NCBI GenBank assembly: GCA_024743115.1
Contig: JANSXC010000015.1
Coordinates: forward strand, 62,001 to 126,000
DNA length: 64,000 bases
DNA from: a bacterium
Lineage (GTDB): Bacteria; Planctomycetota; UBA1135; UBA2386
Direction of reading: 5' to 3'
The translations under genes and the position numbers were made by a program. Shown here one piece after another: positions 22,004 to 32,005 of the stretch; position 1 is the stretch's first letter, and the number at the start of each line of letters is the position of its first letter. The notes beneath the pieces were generated by a model. It saw nothing but the letters and a program-made list of their open reading frames with translations. It made no database searches and was not told the origin of the DNA.

Positions 22004-22416
22004 CTACCGGAACGCGAAGCCGATCGTGATCTGACCACCAGGCTGGGTGATCGGCGAGCCGGTCGGCCACATCAGCAGGCCGCTGGGCGCGCCGTACCTC
22101 GCCGGCCCGGCGCCGACCGTGAACCTGAGGTCGTCGAGGCCGAGCAGCACCGCATCGGCAGGCCGTTGACCACGCCAAACGTGACGGCTTTCAGGCTCGG
22201 GGTCCTTGTCGTCGGAGCGACCTTCCTGCCACAGTTGCGCGACAGCATCTCGTGTTCCATCTCACTGCCGGAGTCGAAGACCCGGACACCGTTGGTCGTC
22301 CAGATCGAGAACGAGCGGCCGTCGCCTTCGTTCGCGGTCGCGAGGTGCTCGACGCCGTTGACGGTGACGGTCGTGATCGCGTCGGGCATGTACAGCCCGA
22401 GCACCGGCCAGTTCGA
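22004..22416 (-). pseudogene. Degenerate fragment of a choice-of-anchor-I-like secreted protein
   Basis: NWPVLGLYMPDAITTVTVNGVEHLATANEGDGRSFSIWTTNGVRVFDSGSEME then frameshift near NGLP|DAVLLGLDD...ITIGFAFR-stop; apparent internal deletion between ANEGD and GRSFSIW. Confidence 0.65.
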
Positions 22417-22525
22417 ACTCGCCGCGGAACGTGATGCACCGCAGATCGGAGTGCGTTGAGGTTGCTGTGCCGCCGCTGGCGGACAGACTGAAATCCGCTG
22501 GCCTGCCCGTCGTTGTTCGGTGGTC

Positions 22526-23527
22526 ATGAAGATCGTGCTGCCCGGTGGCTCCGGACAGGTTGGCACCGTCCTGGCCCGTTGCTTTCACGATGATGGCCAT
22601 GAGGTCGTCGTGTTGAGTCGTGCGCTGTCGGCCGGACCTGGTGCTTCGCCTGGCGCGTCGAAGTGGCGAGTCGTGTCGTGGGACGCGAAGAACGCCGGCG
22701 CCTGGCACCGCGAGATCGATGGTGCGGACGTCGTGGTCGGCCTCGCGGGGCGCTCGGTCGATTGCCGTTACCACGATCGCAACCGTCGGCTGATCATGGA
22801 TTCGCGGGTCGATTCGACGCGCGCGGTCGGGGCGGCGATCGCGGCGGCCAGCCGACCACCGCGTGTCTGGTTGCAGGCCAGTACCGCTACGATTTACGCG
22901 CATCGATTCGATGCACCGAACTCGGAAGCCGACGGCATCCTCGGTGGGGACGAGCCTGGCGTGCCGGACACGTGGCGGTTTTCGATCGATGTCGCCAAGG
23001 CGTGGGAAGCAGCCGCCAAGTCGTTCACATTGCCACGAACGCGACTCGTGCTGATGCGTTCGGCGATGACCATGAGTCCCGATCGCGGCGGCATCTTCGA
23101 TGTGCTGCTGCGGCTCGTGCGATTCGGTCTCGGCGGTTCGCCCGGTGACGGTCGGCAGTTCGTCTCGTGGATTCACGACCGCGATTTCGTGCGCGCCGTG
23201 CGCTGGCTCATCGAGCGTGATGACTGCGCCGGCCCGGTCAATCTCGCGGCACCCGAACCGCTGCCGTTCCGCGAGTTCCTGCGCGAGCTGCGGGGGGCGT
23301 GGGGAGCGCGCTTCGGCCTGCCGGCCACGCGGTGGATGCTCGAACTCGGTGCGTTCGTCCTGCGCACGGAGACCGAACTCGTGCTCAAGAGCCGGCGTGT
23401 CGTCCCTGGCCGATTGCTTGATGCCGGCTTCGCGTTCGAGTTTCCGGAATGGCGCGCGGCCGCAGACGATCTCTGCCGTCGATGGCGGGATCGGTTGCGC
23501 GGAATCCCTGACGCGCCGACCGACTGA
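22526..23527 (+). CDS. TIGR01777-type NAD-dependent epimerase/oxidoreductase
   Basis: MKIVLPGGSGQVGTVLAR, VVGLAGRSVDCRYHDRNRRLIMDSRV, WLQASTATIYAHR, PVNLAAPEPLPFREF. Confidence 0.88.
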   Translation: MKIVLPGGSGQVGTVLARCFHDDGHEVVVLSRALSAGPGASPGASKWRVVSWDAKNAGAWHREIDGADVVVGLAGRSVDCRYHDRNRRLIMDSRVDSTRAVGAAIAAASRPPRVWLQASTATIYAHRFDAPNSEADGILGGDEPGVPDTWRFSIDVAKAWEAAAKSFTLPRTRLVLMRSAMTMSPDRGGIFDVLLRLVRFGLGGSPGDGRQFVSWIHDRDFVRAVRWLIERDDCAGPVNLAAPEPLPFREFLRELRGAWGARFGLPATRWMLELGAFVLRTETELVLKSRRVVPGRLLDAGFAFEFPEWRAAADDLCRRWRDRLRGIPDAPTD

Positions 23528-23597
23528 ATCGCTGACCGATGACAGCGTCGCCTGGCCTTCGGGGTGACGGGCCGCGCTGACGGGCCGGCGGAGCGCC

Positions 23598-25262
23598 TCA
23601 TGGCCGCAGGAACGGGATGAAGATCCGGCTCTGACGGCGGAGGCGCTCGAGTTGTTCAGGCGACAGGCCGAGGCCGTGCGCCATCTCGCGCATCAAGTCG
23701 ACCTGCAGCGTTGCCGCGGTCCGGATCCGCTCGATGTGAATGCGCGAGTTGCGGTCGTAGTCGTCCATCGGGCGGTCGAGCCAAAGCGCCGGCCAGCGCG
23801 AAACCCAGCGCTCGATCATCGGGCGCAGCACTTCGGTCTGCGAGTCGGTCAACCCCAGTTCGCTTGCGTAGCCGCTGCTCGCACGCTGTGCGAGCGCCGC
23901 ACGATCCGCGACCTCGAGAACGCGGTTGTTCTTGCTCCACTGATAGCCCGACCCGAAGGGGTCGATCCCCGCGCGCTCCCCGAGCTCACCGAAGGACAGC
24001 ACGGCTTCCTGTTCTGGTCGCAGCATGCGTCGCTGCTCGGCGATGCAGCGGTGCTGCATCTGGATCTCGTCGACGGCACGTTCGAGATCCATGGTGTCCG
24101 GGCCGTAGCCCGCCCGCCTGGCCGCGTCCTCGGCGACGTAGCGCTGACCGATGTCCGTGAGCCAGCGGCGCTGGGTCTCGTCGAGCGGCATGCCGGCGGC
24201 GGCCATCGCCGAATGGAACAGGTTGGTCATGATCGCGGGGTGATGAATCTGGGCCGCCACCGTCACGCCTGGCACGCCGTCTTCGAGGGTCGAGGCGAGC
24301 TGCTCGAACAACGTACTCTCGCAGCGATCGGCCGTGGCCTGCAGTTCCATCGGCACGGGCTCGCCCGCAGCGCGGAGCAACTCGATCTGCTTCTGAACGT
24401 CGAGGTACCCGGTGACGGCCGTACCGACCGTCTGCCAGTCGACGGCTGCGAGTCGTGAGTCGAAGACCGAACCCGTGGCGATGTCGTCGATCGCGGCCCC
24501 CGCGGGCAGCGGGTCGTCCGGGACCGGTCGGTCGGGCATCGCGGCGGTGCGGTCCTGCAGTTGGTTCTCGAGTTCGGCGATCCGCCGGTGCGCGATCGCG
24601 AGCTCCCGAGCCGAGCCCGTGGCTGCCGCCGGGGTGACGCCCGTGCCGGGAGAGGCGGCGATTACGAGCGAGCCGTCAGGGCCGTCGACCGTCTGGCCAT
24701 CGCCGTACCAGGTTGCTGCGCCGACGAGCGCGGTGACGGTGATCGAGCCGGCGACGAAGCCGCCCGTGAGGGGTTTCCATTCCACGTTCGTTACCTCCAG
24801 ACAGGTTGCCGGCTGCAGTTCGAGCCGGCCGTGTTGATCGAAAGCGATGTGCAGACGCTGTGACGGGGCTGCGACCAGGTGGTCGCCGCGTTGGAGCGGC
24901 AGTGCGAAGCCCCGGTCCGTTGCCGAGACGCTGACGCGCCCTGGTGGCGCCGCGGATTGCCAGGTCAGGGTGCCTTGCATCACGTGGCCCGCGACCCGTA
25001 GTGCCGTGGGAGGCGTGCCATCAGCAGGGAAGTGCAGGTGCCAGAATCCGATCACGCTCGCGGCGACCGCGCCGAGCGCGATTCCGAGAAGGAGCTCCCG
25101 ACGGCCTGACCGACGGCCTGGAGCCAGCCGTGATTCTGCCGGCGACTGCCGCGGCCCGGACTGGACCGCGCTGAGGACACGGTCGGTCAGATCGGTCGGG
25201 CGACGGCTCGCGAGTTCGTCGCGGAGCAGAGTCTCGATGGCGTGATCGAGGGGCTCAGTCAT
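23598..25262 (-). CDS. Membrane anti-sigma/FecR-like regulator candidate
   Basis: N-terminal cytoplasmic helix, TM (ELLLGIALGAVAASVIGFWHL), FecR-like beta region, helical C-terminus; overlaps upstream ECF gene by 8 bp. Confidence 0.6.
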   Translation of the reverse strand: MTEPLDHAIETLLRDELASRRPTDLTDRVLSAVQSGPRQSPAESRLAPGRRSGRRELLLGIALGAVAASVIGFWHLHFPADGTPPTALRVAGHVMQGTLTWQSAAPPGRVSVSATDRGFALPLQRGDHLVAAPSQRLHIAFDQHGRLELQPATCLEVTNVEWKPLTGGFVAGSITVTALVGAATWYGDGQTVDGPDGSLVIAASPGTGVTPAAATGSARELAIAHRRIAELENQLQDRTAAMPDRPVPDDPLPAGAAIDDIATGSVFDSRLAAVDWQTVGTAVTGYLDVQKQIELLRAAGEPVPMELQATADRCESTLFEQLASTLEDGVPGVTVAAQIHHPAIMTNLFHSAMAAAGMPLDETQRRWLTDIGQRYVAEDAARRAGYGPDTMDLERAVDEIQMQHRCIAEQRRMLRPEQEAVLSFGELGERAGIDPFGSGYQWSKNNRVLEVADRAALAQRASSGYASELGLTDSQTEVLRPMIERWVSRWPALWLDRPMDDYDRNSRIHIERIRTAATLQVDLMREMAHGLGLSPEQLERLRRQSRIFIPFLRP

Positions 25263-25791
25263 CGGCGAGTCTCCGTTGAATGCAGGCTCGTAGTCGCGCG
25301 TAGGACCGCTGTAGCAGGCTCTTGACGCCGTGCTCGCTCATGCCGAGATCGCGTGCGATCTGCGAGCGCGGCGCGTCGTCCGCGTAGCGTTGGGTGAGCG
25401 CCCGACGGGCCGCGGGATCCAGCCGCGCGACGCACCGTCGTAGGGCCTCGACGACTCGCTCGCCGTCATCTCGTCGACAGAACCAATCGAATGCCGCCTC
25501 CGCAACGGCCGGCGACACGGTCCGTGTCGCCTGGTCGGCCTGTCGGAGCTTCAGGAACGAGTTGCGCGCGACCCGGCGCAGATAGCCCGCCGCGCCGGCC
25601 TTGCCGAACCGATGCAGGGCGCGGCCGAAGACCGCGACGAAGGTGTCCTGGGTCAGGTCGTCCGCTTCGGCCACGGAGCAACCGAGGAATCGCAGATAGC
25701 GCCAGATCGCCGCCTGGTGCGTTCGCACGAGTTCGGCGAACGCTTCGCGATCGGTCGATTCGGATTCGTCGGCTGGGGAAGGGAGCGCCAT
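25255..25791 (-). CDS. ECF-type RNA polymerase sigma factor
   Basis: AIWRYLRFLGCSVAEADDLTQDTFVAVF...YLRRVARNSFLKLRR-like...DAPRSQIARDLGMSEHGVKSLLQRSYARLR. Confidence 0.9.
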   Translation of the reverse strand: MALPSPADESESTDREAFAELVRTHQAAIWRYLRFLGCSVAEADDLTQDTFVAVFGRALHRFGKAGAAGYLRRVARNSFLKLRQADQATRTVSPAVAEAAFDWFCRRDDGERVVEALRRCVARLDPAARRALTQRYADDAPRSQIARDLGMSEHGVKSLLQRSYARLRACIQRRLADD

Positions 25792-25957
25792 CGGATGCAG
25801 GGCATTCGTGCGCCACGGGAACGCGAGCCGCCGTGCTGGCGCCTGGTCGGTTCGCTTCTCGTCACGCAGGTTCCTAGATCACGCATTTGCTCCGCCGGGT
25901 GCAGGTACTTCGAAAAAGTCCGCGGCGCCGGCCTTCGATCTGGCGGCGGTGTGCCGA

Positions 25958-27103
25958 CTACTGCGTGTGCATCTGCAATGGGTTGCTCACCACGAAGTTG
26001 CTGCCGTCGATCACGCCGACCTGGATGTAGATGTCGATCGGTGCGAACGGCGACGGCAGGCTGAGGCCGAAGTTGGCCTCGCCGGCAGCGCCCGTGAAGA
26101 AGCCGCCCGTGACGAAGACCGGGTTGATCTGAGCCTGGCAAGTGGGCGACGGCAGGGGCAAGGTTCCGGTGCTGCTGCCGAAGGCCAGCACGCCGAACGA
26201 TGTCGTGGGCGCATTGAGCAGGTGCATGCGGACCGCCATGCCGGCTTGAGGTGTTCCCGAACCGTAGAGCAGCGGGATCGCGCCGGCGGTCGTGGCGCAG
26301 CCGGTGCCGTACTGGCGGAAGAACGCCTGTGTGTTCGTCGAGGGTATCCACACCATCCCTTTGACGGTGCCATGGTCGAGCGTAGCCAAGCGGGTGACGT
26401 GACCCGCAGTGGCGATCGTCACGAGTTCGTCGTCGAGGTCCACGCCGAGCAGGTTGCCGCCGGTGAACGACGTCAGCGCAGTGAGTTCGTCGTAGTCGAA
26501 GCCGGCGAGCGGCACGTTCGTCAAGGTGTTCGTGCCGAACGTGTCGATGGTTTCGAAGACCTCGTCGACGTTGGGGGCGCCGAGCCCGGAGGCGTGATAG
26601 AGCAGGAGGTCGTCGGCGAACGCGATCGTCTCGCCGTCATTGCCGTTGCCGAGTGCGGTCACGAGCGTGCTGGCGGCCGTGGCCTTGTCGATCGTGTACA
26701 GCGTTTCCGGCGTGTTGGCACCGTCGCCCGTGACGCCGTAGAGCGTGCCGTCGATCCGGCACGCCAGCCCTGCGAATCGTTCGCTCAGTTGGCCGATGAT
26801 GACGCAGGCGCCGCTGGTCGGGTCGACCGTCGCCAACTGCCGCGCATTGGAGCTGGGGAAACGGGCGGCGAGATACAGCACGCCGGTCGTCGGATCGCGG
26901 GTCAGACCGTTGCACTGGGTCGGCGAGGACGTGCCGGTCGACATCGTGACACTGGACGTCGTGCCGCCGGTCGCGAGGTCGACGGTGCGGAGCTGGTCAT
27001 CGCTGTTCGTGACCGTGTAGAGGAAGTCGCCCTGCGCGAGTGCGGCGGTGGTGAGAGCGATCGTCGCGATCGCGGCGCGGGCAAACGATTCGAGAGTCGG
27101 CAT
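25958..27103 (-). CDS. Secreted propeller-like hypothetical protein with C-terminal module
   Basis: Signal peptide ending ALAQ; FLYTVTNSDDQLRTVDLATGG; C-terminal IDIYIQVGVIDGSNFVVSNPLQM. Confidence 0.78.
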   Translation of the reverse strand: MPTLESFARAAIATIALTTAALAQGDFLYTVTNSDDQLRTVDLATGGTTSSVTMSTGTSSPTQCNGLTRDPTTGVLYLAARFPSSNARQLATVDPTSGACVIIGQLSERFAGLACRIDGTLYGVTGDGANTPETLYTIDKATAASTLVTALGNGNDGETIAFADDLLLYHASGLGAPNVDEVFETIDTFGTNTLTNVPLAGFDYDELTALTSFTGGNLLGVDLDDELVTIATAGHVTRLATLDHGTVKGMVWIPSTNTQAFFRQYGTGCATTAGAIPLLYGSGTPQAGMAVRMHLLNAPTTSFGVLAFGSSTGTLPLPSPTCQAQINPVFVTGGFFTGAAGEANFGLSLPSPFAPIDIYIQVGVIDGSNFVVSNPLQMHTQ

Positions 27104-27250
27104 GGGATCTTCGGTGTTGGGCGGGTTGGGTTGGGCAGTTTGGCCAGATTAGCGGCGCGGCCTCGATGTTGGGCGATCGAGCCATTCTCGGATGGTTGAT
27201 TGGAACGGGCTTCGCCAGCGCACGCGACCAGCTATGGTGCCTCGCCGAAA

Positions 27251-28882
27251 ATGATCACGCTCACGGGGATCGGCAAGCGCCACGGCCATCAAGTTCTGTT
27301 CGTCGATGCTTCGATGCAGCTCAATCCCGGCGAGCGGGTCGGGCTCACCGGGCCGAACGGTGCGGGCAAGTCCACCGTATTCCGGCTCATCGTCGGCGAG
27401 GAGAAGCCTGACGATGGCGCCGTGACGCTCCAGAAGCGGCTGACGATCGGCTACTTCCGGCAGGATATCGGTGAGATGTCGGGGCGATCCGTGCTCGACG
27501 AGGCGATCGCCGGCAGCGGTCGGGTCGGGGAGCTGCACCACGAGCTGGAGCAGTTGCAGCACGACATGGCGGACCCCGACAAGGCGGACGACATGGATCG
27601 GATCCTCGAACGGTTCGGTGAGGTGCAGCCGGAGTACCAGGACCTCGGCGGCTACGAACTCGAGGCGCGGAGTCGTGAGGTGCTGCACGGGCTCGGGTTC
27701 TCGGACGCGCAGATCGACGGCGACGTCGGCGCGCTGTCGGGCGGCTGGAAGATGCGCGTCGGCATGGCCAACGTGCTACTCGGAAACTTCGACGTGCTGC
27801 TGCTCGACGAGCCGACGAACCATCTGGACATCGAGTCGATCCTGTGGCTCGAGCAATTCCTCAAGGGCACCAAGTCCGCGGTGCTGATGACGTGCCACGA
27901 TCGTGACTTCATGAACCGGGTCGTCAGTCGCATCGTCGACATCGACAGCGGCGAGTTCATCTCCTACACAGGCGACTACGACTTCATGGAGCGCGAGCAG
28001 GGTTTGCGCTCCGCGCAGAAGGAAGCTGCGTTCGCGCGCCAGGAAGCGATGATCGCGAAGATGCAGCGGTTCATCGATCGCTTCGGGACGCACGTTGCCA
28101 AGGCGGCGCAGGCGCAGAGTCGGCAGAAGAAGATCGACAAGATCGATCGCATGGAACCGCCGCGGCGGCGGGAGATCGTCGCGTTCCACTTCAAGCAACC
28201 GCCGCGGTCCGGCGAGGACGTCGCGCGGCTCTCGAACGTGAGCAAGGCCTACGGCGAGCACTCGGTCTATCGCGGCTTCGACTTCGAGATCAAGCGCGGT
28301 GAGCGCTGGTGCGTCATGGGCCAGAACGGCTCGGGCAAGACGACGCTGCTCAAGATGGTGGCCGGGGACCTGGCGGCGGATGCCGGGACGGTCAAGCTCG
28401 GCAGCATCAAGCTCGGCTACTTCGCGCAGCAGTCGCTGGACGTCCTCGACCCGGGCAAGTCGGTGTTCGAGGAGGTCGACTCACGGTTCCCGCTCGAGTC
28501 GATCGGCACCAAGCGCGCGTTGCTCGCGGCGTTCCAGTTCTCTGCGGATGACCAGGAGAAGCGCGTGTCGGTGCTCAGCGGCGGCGAACGTTCGCGGCTC
28601 GTGCTTGCGCTGATGCTGTTCGACCCGCCGAACTTCCTCGTGCTCGACGAGCCGACGAACCACCTCGATCTCGTCACGAAAGAGCTGCTGGTGCGCACGC
28701 TGAAGGACTTCGAAGGCACGATGCTGTTCGTGAGTCACGACCGCGGGTTCCTGCGCGGCCTCGCGAACCGCGTGCTCGACGTCAGTGGCTGCGCGGCCGG
28801 CAGCGCGCCGAGCATCTACCCGGGTAGCTACGTCGACTGGGTCGCGAAGACGGGCGTCGAGGCGCCCGGCGTGCACAGTTGA
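27251..28882 (+). CDS. ABC-F family ATPase
   Basis: Two ABC domains: GPNGAGKST, LSGGWKMRV, LLLDEPTNHLD; GQNGSGKTT, LSGGERSRL, LVLDEPTNHLD; no TM segments. Confidence 0.93.
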   Translation: MITLTGIGKRHGHQVLFVDASMQLNPGERVGLTGPNGAGKSTVFRLIVGEEKPDDGAVTLQKRLTIGYFRQDIGEMSGRSVLDEAIAGSGRVGELHHELEQLQHDMADPDKADDMDRILERFGEVQPEYQDLGGYELEARSREVLHGLGFSDAQIDGDVGALSGGWKMRVGMANVLLGNFDVLLLDEPTNHLDIESILWLEQFLKGTKSAVLMTCHDRDFMNRVVSRIVDIDSGEFISYTGDYDFMEREQGLRSAQKEAAFARQEAMIAKMQRFIDRFGTHVAKAAQAQSRQKKIDKIDRMEPPRRREIVAFHFKQPPRSGEDVARLSNVSKAYGEHSVYRGFDFEIKRGERWCVMGQNGSGKTTLLKMVAGDLAADAGTVKLGSIKLGYFAQQSLDVLDPGKSVFEEVDSRFPLESIGTKRALLAAFQFSADDQEKRVSVLSGGERSRLVLALMLFDPPNFLVLDEPTNHLDLVTKELLVRTLKDFEGTMLFVSHDRGFLRGLANRVLDVSGCAAGSAPSIYPGSYVDWVAKTGVEAPGVHS

Positions 28883-28902
28883 TCGGTGGGCTGCGACGCG
28901 GG

Positions 28903-29919
28903 CTAGGACCGTTCCGCGAGGAAGCCCATCGCTTCCTTCACGGCTGCGAGCCGGGTCTCACAGAGCGCCCGCGCCTTCTCGGCTGAGCGATGCAGCACAC
29001 TATCGAGGTAGCCGGTGTCCGCGGCGATCTCGCGGTAGCGTTCTTGCAGCGGCCGCAGGTGGTCGACGATGGCCTCGCCGACGCCGACCTTGAGGTCGCC
29101 GTAGCCCCGCGCTGAGGCGAAATCGGCCAGCACCTCTTCCTCGGTCTTCGCCGTCAGTGCCTGGTAGATCGACAGCAGGTTGCGGACGCCGGCCTTCTCG
29201 GGCGCGTCGCTGAAGATGATCTCGGAGCCGCTGTCGGTCACCGCGCGTTTGCAGGTCTTGATGATCTTCTCGGGGGCATCGAGCAGACCGATCCCGTGGT
29301 GCGGCGTGTCCTTGAGGATGCTCTTGCTCATCTTGTTGGTCGGGTCATCGAGCCCCATGATCCGGGCGCCGACCGTCGGGATGACCGGTTTTGGCAGGCG
29401 GAACGTCTCGCCGTAGAGCTGGTTGAACCGGCCGGCGATGTCGCGCGTGAGTTCGATATGCGCGCGCTGATCTTCACCGACGGGCACGAGATCGGTGTCG
29501 AACAGCAGGATGTCCGCGGCTTGCAGAACCGGATAGTCGAGCAGTCCCGTGCTCACGCTCTCCTGCGTCTGCGACTTGTCCTTGAACTGCGTCATACGCG
29601 TCAGCCAGCCGACTGGCGTCACGCAGTTGAGGATCCAGGCGAGCTCCGAGTGCGCGGTGACGTGCGACTGGATGTAGAGCAGGCACTTGCCCGCATCCAA
29701 CCCGCTGGCGAGCAACAGGCCGAGCGTCTTGCGGCACGCGTCGCGCAGCTGTGCCGGATCCTGATGGATCGTGATCGCGTGCAGGTCGACGACGCAGAGG
29801 ATGTTGAAGCAGTCGTCCTGCGACGCGACCCACTGGCGAATGGCACCGATGTAATTGCCGAGGTGGAGCTCGCCGGTCGGTTGGATTCCGGAGAAGACGG
29901 TCGATTTGGTCGGCGCCAT
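28903..29919 (-). CDS. trpS: Tryptophan--tRNA ligase
   Basis: VFSGIQPTGELHLGNYIGAIRQW, YPVLQAADILLFDTDLVPVGEDQRAHIELTRDIA, KMSKS. Confidence 0.96.
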   Translation of the reverse strand: MAPTKSTVFSGIQPTGELHLGNYIGAIRQWVASQDDCFNILCVVDLHAITIHQDPAQLRDACRKTLGLLLASGLDAGKCLLYIQSHVTAHSELAWILNCVTPVGWLTRMTQFKDKSQTQESVSTGLLDYPVLQAADILLFDTDLVPVGEDQRAHIELTRDIAGRFNQLYGETFRLPKPVIPTVGARIMGLDDPTNKMSKSILKDTPHHGIGLLDAPEKIIKTCKRAVTDSGSEIIFSDAPEKAGVRNLLSIYQALTAKTEEEVLADFASARGYGDLKVGVGEAIVDHLRPLQERYREIAADTGYLDSVLHRSAEKARALCETRLAAVKEAMGFLAERS

Positions 29920-30073
29920 GTTCGTTTTGGCAGCTGCAGTCGGGCCTGGCCGCACCTGCGGCGGGGGAGGAAACGGCGCGGCAACCTAAGTCACGCGAGA
30001 ACTCAGTTCCAGCGATCAGCCGGCCGTTCGCGCTCGCAAGTTGGCCCGCCAGCTGCTTGCTTGGGGGCTCGCA

Positions 30074-30727
30074 ATGGAAACAGCTCAGTCGATTCGAGCG
30101 CGCCGGACGCTCAAGGTTCTCGCCGATCCGGACCGGCCCTTCGCCGAGAACGATGGCTCGATGGCGCCGTTACTCGGCGAGATCCTCGAGACGGCGGGTC
30201 ATGCGCCGTTTCATTTCCGTGCGGCGGACGAGCACCGCGTGGGCGCGTTGTCGTCGGCCGTGCCGTGGCGCTGCCATGCGTTGCTCAGCAGTACATGCCG
30301 CAAGGTGATCGACTGGGCGCAGCGGGAGGAGATGACCGTCGGCAAGATGAACAACATGCTGGCCGCTGCGGACGCCTGCGTCCTCGTGACGTGGTTGCCC
30401 GATCCACCGCGCGACGCGACGGCGGAGCTTGCGTTCCAGGGGTTCGAGCCGACGTTGCGAAACATGGAGCACATCGCGGCAGCGTCGGCTGCGGTCCAGA
30501 ACTTGCTGCTGCTCGCGACCGATCGCGGCTTCTCGAGCTACTGGTCGAGTGGCGGCATGTTGCGTTCCGAGCCGGCCTACGATCTGCTCGGCCTCGATCG
30601 CAAGGAAGTGCTGCTCGGCGCCATCTTCCTCTTCCCGGCCGAGATTGGTGACGCCGATGCCAAGCCGGGGAAGTGGCGCGATGAACGCGGGGCGCTCGAC
30701 ACCTGGTGTCGCACGGTCGAACTCTGA
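30074..30727 (+). CDS. Nitroreductase family protein
   Basis: SIRARRTLKVL start, AADACVLVTW, EHIAAASAAVQNLLLLATDRGFSSYWSSG, GAIFLF. Confidence 0.82.
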   Translation: METAQSIRARRTLKVLADPDRPFAENDGSMAPLLGEILETAGHAPFHFRAADEHRVGALSSAVPWRCHALLSSTCRKVIDWAQREEMTVGKMNNMLAAADACVLVTWLPDPPRDATAELAFQGFEPTLRNMEHIAAASAAVQNLLLLATDRGFSSYWSSGGMLRSEPAYDLLGLDRKEVLLGAIFLFPAEIGDADAKPGKWRDERGALDTWCRTVEL

Positions 30728-30749
30728 TCGAGCCGGCGATGCGGAGGAG

Positions 30750-31991
30750 CTACTTGCGGTGCTTCAGCCGCTTCGTCGCTTTCTTCCACGTGGCTTCCAG
30801 TTGTTCCGGATCGCACGCGAAGGCGTTGCGAAAGCTCTTGGTCTGGCGCGCGACGATCTCCTCGTGAGTCGGTGAGCGCGTGCGCCCGTGGAACGGGTGC
30901 GACATCTCGCGAAGGAACCTGGCCGTCGCCTCACGCCGGGCGTGCAGCAGGTAGTCGACGAGGAACCAGGCCTGGATGTGATCTTCCATGCCGAAGTCCT
31001 GAGGAGTCGCGAGCTGCATCAGTTCCTCGACCGGGCGGAACGCGTCGAACTTGATCAGGCCGAGCGCCCGTTCGTCCCACTTCCAGAACGCCGAGTCCTC
31101 CTGATCGTCTCCGGCGACGTAGACCGGGAACCGTGGATCGACGCGGCGCGCGTAGTAGTGCGCCATGCCGATCTGGATCCACGCCGGCATCTCGTGACCG
31201 TAGGACCGGTAGCCGTTGAGCAGGTTGGTGACGACGTTGTAGACCAGGTAGACATGCAGCACCTGATCGGTCGCCAGCTGGCTGTTGTTGTACTCCTCCG
31301 CCATGACGACGCCGAGGCCGCCGTAGGTCGGGTGGTAGATTCGCGTCGGATAGTCGGTCTCGCGTGGGCTGTATGAGCGAGTGTAGCGCGCGCTGCTGGC
31401 CGTCCGGTGGGTGACCAGGACGGAGAACTTCGCCATCATCCCGAGGTGTGGGCCTTCGCCGAAGTACTTCTCCGGGGCGGTGTCTCCAGGCATCGCGGTG
31501 GCGGGGAAGTCGACGCCCGTGACGCCGAGGTCGCGTTGGACCTCGGCGTAGCAGTCTTCGAGCCGCTGCGCGATCAGGTGCGTGCGCAGCCACGGATCGA
31601 GTCGCCGGGTCGATGGTTTGACCTTCGGCAGGCGCGTGCGCAGGCGCTTGAGCTCGGCCTTGACCTTCTTCTTCCACACCTTGTCGCCGGCCGCGGTCGA
31701 ACACTCCGAGACTGCGCAGCCGATCCGGAAGTGTGCGGTTTCGAGCCAGCAGATCTTCTCGTCACCGAGGAGTGCTTCGACCTCCAGCGAGGTGTGGTTC
31801 TCGCCAAAGGGGAACGGCCCGAGGGACTCGTAGCCTGCCCGCTCGAGCGCCGTCGCATCGCCCCGCGTGTAAGGGTCGCTCGTCGAACCATCCTGGCCTG
31901 CAAGGGTGCCGCCGAGCAACGCCAGCAAAGGCAGCATCGAGAGCCGCCGTCTGGCGGTCGGCCGGGCTGAGGAGCCTTGTCGTTCGCGCAT
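30750..31991 (-). CDS. Exported hypothetical protein
   Basis: Start MRERQGSS with signal segment MLPLLALLGGTLAGQ; 413 aa. Confidence 0.72.
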   Translation of the reverse strand: MRERQGSSARPTARRRLSMLPLLALLGGTLAGQDGSTSDPYTRGDATALERAGYESLGPFPFGENHTSLEVEALLGDEKICWLETAHFRIGCAVSECSTAAGDKVWKKKVKAELKRLRTRLPKVKPSTRRLDPWLRTHLIAQRLEDCYAEVQRDLGVTGVDFPATAMPGDTAPEKYFGEGPHLGMMAKFSVLVTHRTASSARYTRSYSPRETDYPTRIYHPTYGGLGVVMAEEYNNSQLATDQVLHVYLVYNVVTNLLNGYRSYGHEMPAWIQIGMAHYYARRVDPRFPVYVAGDDQEDSAFWKWDERALGLIKFDAFRPVEELMQLATPQDFGMEDHIQAWFLVDYLLHARREATARFLREMSHPFHGRTRSPTHEEIVARQTKSFRNAFACDPEQLEATWKKATKRLKHRK

Positions 31992-32005
31992 CGAGTGATC
32001 AGATC

